Notes under the pieces: generated by a model | What the model was told of the DNA's origin: nothing | Databases searched by the model: none | What the model saw: only the letters and a program-made list of their open reading frames with translations | NCBI GenBank assembly: GCA_011051075.1 | Contig: DREN01000182.1 | Location: 1 to 9,790, forward strand | Length of the DNA: 9,790 nucleotides | Direction: 5' to 3' | DNA from: Deltaproteobacteria bacterium | GTDB lineage: Bacteria > Desulfobacterota > DSM-4660 > Desulfatiglandales > Desulfatiglandaceae | In this document: piece by piece, positions 6,711-9,790 of the stretch | How positions within the stretch are numbered: position 1 is the stretch's first letter | Layout: each line of letters starts with the position of its first letter | Made by a program: the position numbers and the translations under genes

Positions 6711-7232
6711 ATGCGAAAACTCCACAAACGGCGCCTGATTCTCGTGATTATATCTCTTCTTTTTGCGGCAGGGGCAGGCCTGGCCCTTTATCCCCGGTAC
6801 ATCCTGCGCATCACGGACGAAACCAGCCACAGGGACGTACTGGAGATAGCGGCTGAACCCGGGGACAACGTCTGGATCGTATTCATCAACTCGGTGGAAC
6901 ATCTGCCCGTGGCCGACCACTTTGTAATAGACCACAGGCATGAACTCGTGTTCACCGAAACCATCTATCAGGCCCCATATGCCGGGTATCTCCACCCGGA
7001 AAAAAAAGAGCTGATCGCCCTGAGCACCACAAGGATACCGGGGATCAACAGGGTGATGGAGGAGGTCACCTTTTTCGCCGGGTATGAATTTAAGCACCTT
7101 CTCTTTGTGAACGGCAACTGGACACCCCTTTACCATGTGGCCAAGGGGGGGGATCTCATCCGGATCACCGTAGACAGGAAATCGATGCTGACCACCCTTA
7201 TTGACAGGATACTCACACATGAGCAAAAATGA
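6711..7232 (+). CDS. DUF1850 protein, membrane-anchored, TRAP-associated
   Basis: This 173-residue protein of unknown function has one N-terminal hydrophobic segment (about residues 9-28, preceded by basic RKLHKRR), which suggests an anchor or uncleaved signal with the rest in the periplasm. The body is predicted beta-rich, with the family-like block WIVFINSVEHLPVADHF around Ser61-Val67 followed by ETIYQAPYAGYL, where DUF1850 proteins usually carry an HSV-x-x-x-PV pattern. DUF1850 genes are commonly found between TAXI binding proteins and their fused permeases, as here, so a role in assembly or function of that transporter is a fair inference, not a known fact. The start at 6711 lacks a well-spaced Shine-Dalgarno (AGGGA is 14 bases away). 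Its 3' end overlaps the permease start by 14 bases, implying translational coupling. Runs of eight A (7000-7007) and eight G (7145-7152) lie inside the gene. Confidence 0.84.
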   Translation: MRKLHKRRLILVIISLLFAAGAGLALYPRYILRITDETSHRDVLEIAAEPGDNVWIVFINSVEHLPVADHFVIDHRHELVFTETIYQAPYAGYLHPEKKELIALSTTRIPGINRVMEEVTFFAGYEFKHLLFVNGNWTPLYHVAKGGDLIRITVDRKSMLTTLIDRILTHEQK

Positions 7233-9117
7233 CGCCTTGGGCAAAAAGACCGCCCTGTTTGTCTCTGGCCTGGCCGTTTTCATGGCCCTCTTTCAACTCT
7301 ACACCTCCGGGTTTGGCCGTTTCCCGGCCCTGCAGCAGAGGTCCATCCATCTGGCCTTTGCCCTCATCCTGACCTTTTATCTTTTTCCGGCAAGGAAAAA
7401 GGGACTGTCCGCAAAATGGACAGGGGTGATAAACCTTTTCTCATCCATAGGCGCACTTCTGGCCTGCGGCAATATCGCCTTTATCGTCTACTACGTCCTG
7501 TACGAGAGGGCGGGGGCCGCAACCAACCTGGACATTGTAATGGGGTTTATCCTCATAATCCTGGTCCTGGACATGACCCGAAGGATCATGGGATGGGCGC
7601 TGCCCATCATAACGCTGATATTCATTGCCTACGGCTTCCTGGGCTCCTATATAGATATACCGTATATAAGACATTCGGGGATGGACCTCCACCGGTTCAT
7701 CTCATACACCTACCTGAGCACCGAGGGGCTTTTCACGGTTCCCCTGGGGGTGTCGGCAACCTTCATTGCCATCTTCGTCATCTTCGCCGCTTTTCTGGTC
7801 AACTCGGGGGTGGGAGAGTTTTTCATGGACGCGGCCACGGCCGTTGCCGGTGACAAGACAGGGGGCCCGGCCAAGGTGGCGGTGGTTTCCAGCGCGGCCA
7901 TGGGGTCTGTTTCCGGGAGCGCGGTGGGAAACGTGGTAACCACAGGGTCGGTGACCATTCCGCTCATGAAAAAGATGGGGTTTCCACCTCTCCTGGCTGC
8001 CGGGATAGAGGGCACATCGTCAACCGGAGGCCAGATCATGCCCCCCCTCATGGGGGCCGCCGCCTTCATAATAGCCAGCGTGGTGGGGAAACCCTACCTG
8101 ACCATATGTATCGCGGCCTTTGTTCCCGCTGTCCTCTCCTTCCTTTCCGTATATGTAATAGTACACTTCGAGGCTGAGAGGTACGGCATAAGGGGTCTTC
8201 CCAAAGAGGAACTCCCCAGGTTATGGCCGGTGCTCAAGAAACGGGGTCATCTGGTGCTGCCCATCGTCGTCCTGGTGGCCATGCTCGTCATGGGATACAC
8301 GGCCATGAAGGCGGGCTTCTACGCGGTCATCTCCGTTATCATCATCAGCGCCTTTCAGAAGGATACCCGCATGGGCATCAGGGATATACTGACGGCCATG
8401 GAAAAGGGGGCAAAGGCGGTGCTGCCCATTGCCGCGGCCTGCGCCTGTTCCGGCATCGTGGTGGGCATACTCACCCTGACCGGTCTGGGACTCAAGATAT
8501 CGTACCTCCTGGTGGAGATTGCCCACGGGAGCCTGCCCATACTTCTCCTCCTGGCCATGATAACCTCCATACTCCTTGGCATGGGCATAACCACCACGGC
8601 CGCCTACCTCCTGGTGGCCATCATAGTGGCCCCGGTCCTGGTGCGCATGGGAGTTCCCCCCCTGGCGGCCCATATGTTCGTGTTCTACTACGCGGTGATC
8701 TCCACCATCACGCCACCGGTGGCCCTGGCAGCCTATGCCGCGGCAGGGGTTGCCGGGACCGATCCCTTCAAGACCTCCCTGGTGGGGTTCCGTGTGGGAA
8801 TCGCCAAGTTCGTGGTCCCCTTTTACGTGATCTACAGGCCCGAAATCATGCTGGTCTTTGGATCTCCCCTCAAGGCCCTAACCGCCCTGTTCATCTCATT
8901 CTTCGGCATATGGGCCCTGGCAGGGGGGGCCTGCGGATTTGTCTTCCGGGAGTTGAAGATCTACGAGAGGCTCATACTCCTGGCGTGTATCCCGTTCACC
9001 GTTCCCCCGAACCTTCCCTGGAATCTGGGGAGCGTTGTTATAATAATCCTCGTTACCTTCTACTTCAGGATAAGCGCTGGAAAAGGGAGGGGGAAGCAGG
9101 CAGCAGCCCCCGCGTAG
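7219..9117 (+). CDS. TRAP transporter fused permease (DctQ-DctM type, TAXI system)
   Basis: This is the inner-membrane component of the TRAP transporter, driving uptake of the solute delivered by the TAXI receptor with a sodium or proton gradient. The 632-residue protein is hydrophobic almost throughout. Its N-terminal third contains the small-subunit (DctQ-like) helices, and the rest is the large DctM-like subunit, matching the fused architecture usual for TAXI systems. Conserved DctM blocks are MGSVSGSAVGNVVTTGSVTI and then S268-TGGQIMPP-L (268-277), a probable part of the transport site, and later MGITTTAAYLLVAIIVAPVL and VISTITPPVALAAYAAAGVA. The ATG at 7219 is chosen with CAGGA nine bases upstream; an in-frame TTG at 7201 would add six residues and is less likely. 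The gene overlaps the end of the DUF1850 gene by 14 bases, and the BKACE gene starts 51 bases after its stop. Confidence 0.96.
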   Translation: MSKNDALGKKTALFVSGLAVFMALFQLYTSGFGRFPALQQRSIHLAFALILTFYLFPARKKGLSAKWTGVINLFSSIGALLACGNIAFIVYYVLYERAGAATNLDIVMGFILIILVLDMTRRIMGWALPIITLIFIAYGFLGSYIDIPYIRHSGMDLHRFISYTYLSTEGLFTVPLGVSATFIAIFVIFAAFLVNSGVGEFFMDAATAVAGDKTGGPAKVAVVSSAAMGSVSGSAVGNVVTTGSVTIPLMKKMGFPPLLAAGIEGTSSTGGQIMPPLMGAAAFIIASVVGKPYLTICIAAFVPAVLSFLSVYVIVHFEAERYGIRGLPKEELPRLWPVLKKRGHLVLPIVVLVAMLVMGYTAMKAGFYAVISVIIISAFQKDTRMGIRDILTAMEKGAKAVLPIAAACACSGIVVGILTLTGLGLKISYLLVEIAHGSLPILLLLAMITSILLGMGITTTAAYLLVAIIVAPVLVRMGVPPLAAHMFVFYYAVISTITPPVALAAYAAAGVAGTDPFKTSLVGFRVGIAKFVVPFYVIYRPEIMLVFGSPLKALTALFISFFGIWALAGGACGFVFRELKIYERLILLACIPFTVPPNLPWNLGSVVIIILVTFYFRISAGKGRGKQAAAPA

Positions 9118-9168
9118 GACCACAACAGAATCGGCCCCTGGAACAAACAGGGATTGGAGACGGAAAAG

Positions 9169-9790
9169 ATGAACGAGCAAAGAACCATCATCACCCTGGC
9201 CGTTACCGGGTCCATCGGGGACAGGTCAAAGCACCCCTCCCTCCCCGTAACCCCTGAAGAGATAGCCAAAAGCGCCCTTGAGGCCTTTTCCGCCGGGGCC
9301 TCAGTGGTGCACATCCATGTGAGAGATCCGGAAACAGCCGCGCCCTCCATGGCCTTTGAACTGTATGAGGAGGCTGTGCAGCGCATAAGGGAGTCGTCCA
9401 ATATGCTCATAAACCTGACCACAGGGGCCGGGGCCCGCATAGTCCCCGACGATAATGAGCCCATGGGCCTTGCCCAAGGTACCACGTGGAGCACCCCCCT
9501 GAAGAGGACCGAGCACGTGGTCAGGCTCAAGCCCGAACTCTGCTCCCTTGACGTGGGATCCATGAACTTCGGCCCCCGTGTCTTTGCCAATCCGGTACCC
9601 CATGTTGAGGAGATGGCGGAGAGGATCAGGAAGGCGGGGGTCAAACCGGAGTTGGAGGTGTTTGACCTGGGCCACGTGGAGATCGCCAGGTCCCTCATGG
9701 AAAAGGGCCTTGTGGAGGAGCCCCCTCTTTTTCAGCTCTGCCTGGGGATAAAGTGGGGAATGCCCGCCACATCAAAGAACATGCTCCTGA
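9169..9790 (+). CDS. Beta-keto acid cleavage enzyme, BKACE/DUF849 family (3' end outside the window)
   Basis: BKACE enzymes condense a beta-keto acid with acetyl-CoA and cleave it to acetoacetate plus a new acyl-CoA, using a metal ion (zinc); the founding member Kce acts on 3-keto-5-aminohexanoate in lysine fermentation. The 207 codons present cover roughly the first two thirds of a family of about 280-310 residues. The TIM-barrel start (TIITLAVTGSIGD, then LPVTPEEIAKSALEAFSAGA) leads to the metal site HIHVRDP with His48 and His50. MLINLTTGAG, LCSLDVGSMNFG and PELEVFDLGH are further family blocks. The last metal ligand, a C-terminal glutamate in Kce, is beyond the window. The residues after the first TG differ from the Kce sequence as I remember it, so the substrate is probably not the lysine intermediate. 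The start has GGAGA eight bases upstream. Position after ligase and TRAP genes suggests it processes the imported acid. Confidence 0.93.
   Translation, partial: MNEQRTIITLAVTGSIGDRSKHPSLPVTPEEIAKSALEAFSAGASVVHIHVRDPETAAPSMAFELYEEAVQRIRESSNMLINLTTGAGARIVPDDNEPMGLAQGTTWSTPLKRTEHVVRLKPELCSLDVGSMNFGPRVFANPVPHVEEMAERIRKAGVKPELEVFDLGHVEIARSLMEKGLVEEPPLFQLCLGIKWGMPATSKNMLL

Noticed and set aside
8223..9257. 344-codon plus-strand frame inside the permease gene
   Set aside because: It is rich in His, Gly and Pro with no domain, and it overlaps the conserved DctM-like coding sequence in another frame.
9060..9698. Long minus-strand open frame opposite the permease end and the BKACE gene
   Set aside because: It lies antisense to two well-recognised genes, has low-complexity Ser/Arg-rich content and no family motifs; it is a by-product of GC-rich codon use.

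Overview
The window reads as bacterial chromosome, GC-rich, with all intact genes on the + strand. The gene order yidC-khpB(jag)-mnmE, a YidC with a large periplasmic domain, and a TAXI-type TRAP transporter beside acyl-CoA metabolism genes together suggest a Gram-negative anaerobe-type lineage such as Desulfobacterota (former Deltaproteobacteria). The lineage is an inference from gene content; no rRNA or other marker is present.

Region 1 (1-3762) is a housekeeping block. It holds the C-terminal part of the membrane insertase YidC, whose start lies before the window, then the RNA-binding protein KhpB/Jag, then the tRNA-modifying GTPase MnmE. This is the conserved block that in many bacteria sits downstream of rpmH-rnpA near the replication origin. 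The usual partner gene mnmG does not follow mnmE here.

Region 2 (3763-4035) is a 273-base junction. On the minus strand it carries a short open frame that looks like an internally deleted relic of thiC (thiamine pyrimidine synthase): an N-terminal ThiC motif is joined directly to a motif from the second half of the enzyme. The same stretch contains a perfect 8-base inverted repeat overlapping a weak promoter-like sequence upstream of the next gene.

Region 3 (4036-9790) is an apparent catabolic operon. It encodes an acyl-CoA synthetase (AMP-forming), a periplasmic TAXI substrate-binding protein, a DUF1850 membrane-anchored protein, a fused TRAP permease overlapping it by 14 bases, and the first 207 codons of a BKACE (beta-keto acid cleavage, DUF849) enzyme that runs off the window. 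A plausible reading is that the TRAP system imports an organic acid, the ligase activates it or a product of it to a CoA thioester, and the BKACE enzyme exchanges a beta-keto acid with acetyl-CoA to give acetoacetate and a new acyl-CoA. The substrate cannot be read from the sequence. A strong stem-loop (6620-6669) lies between the binding-protein gene and the membrane genes and may set their relative expression.
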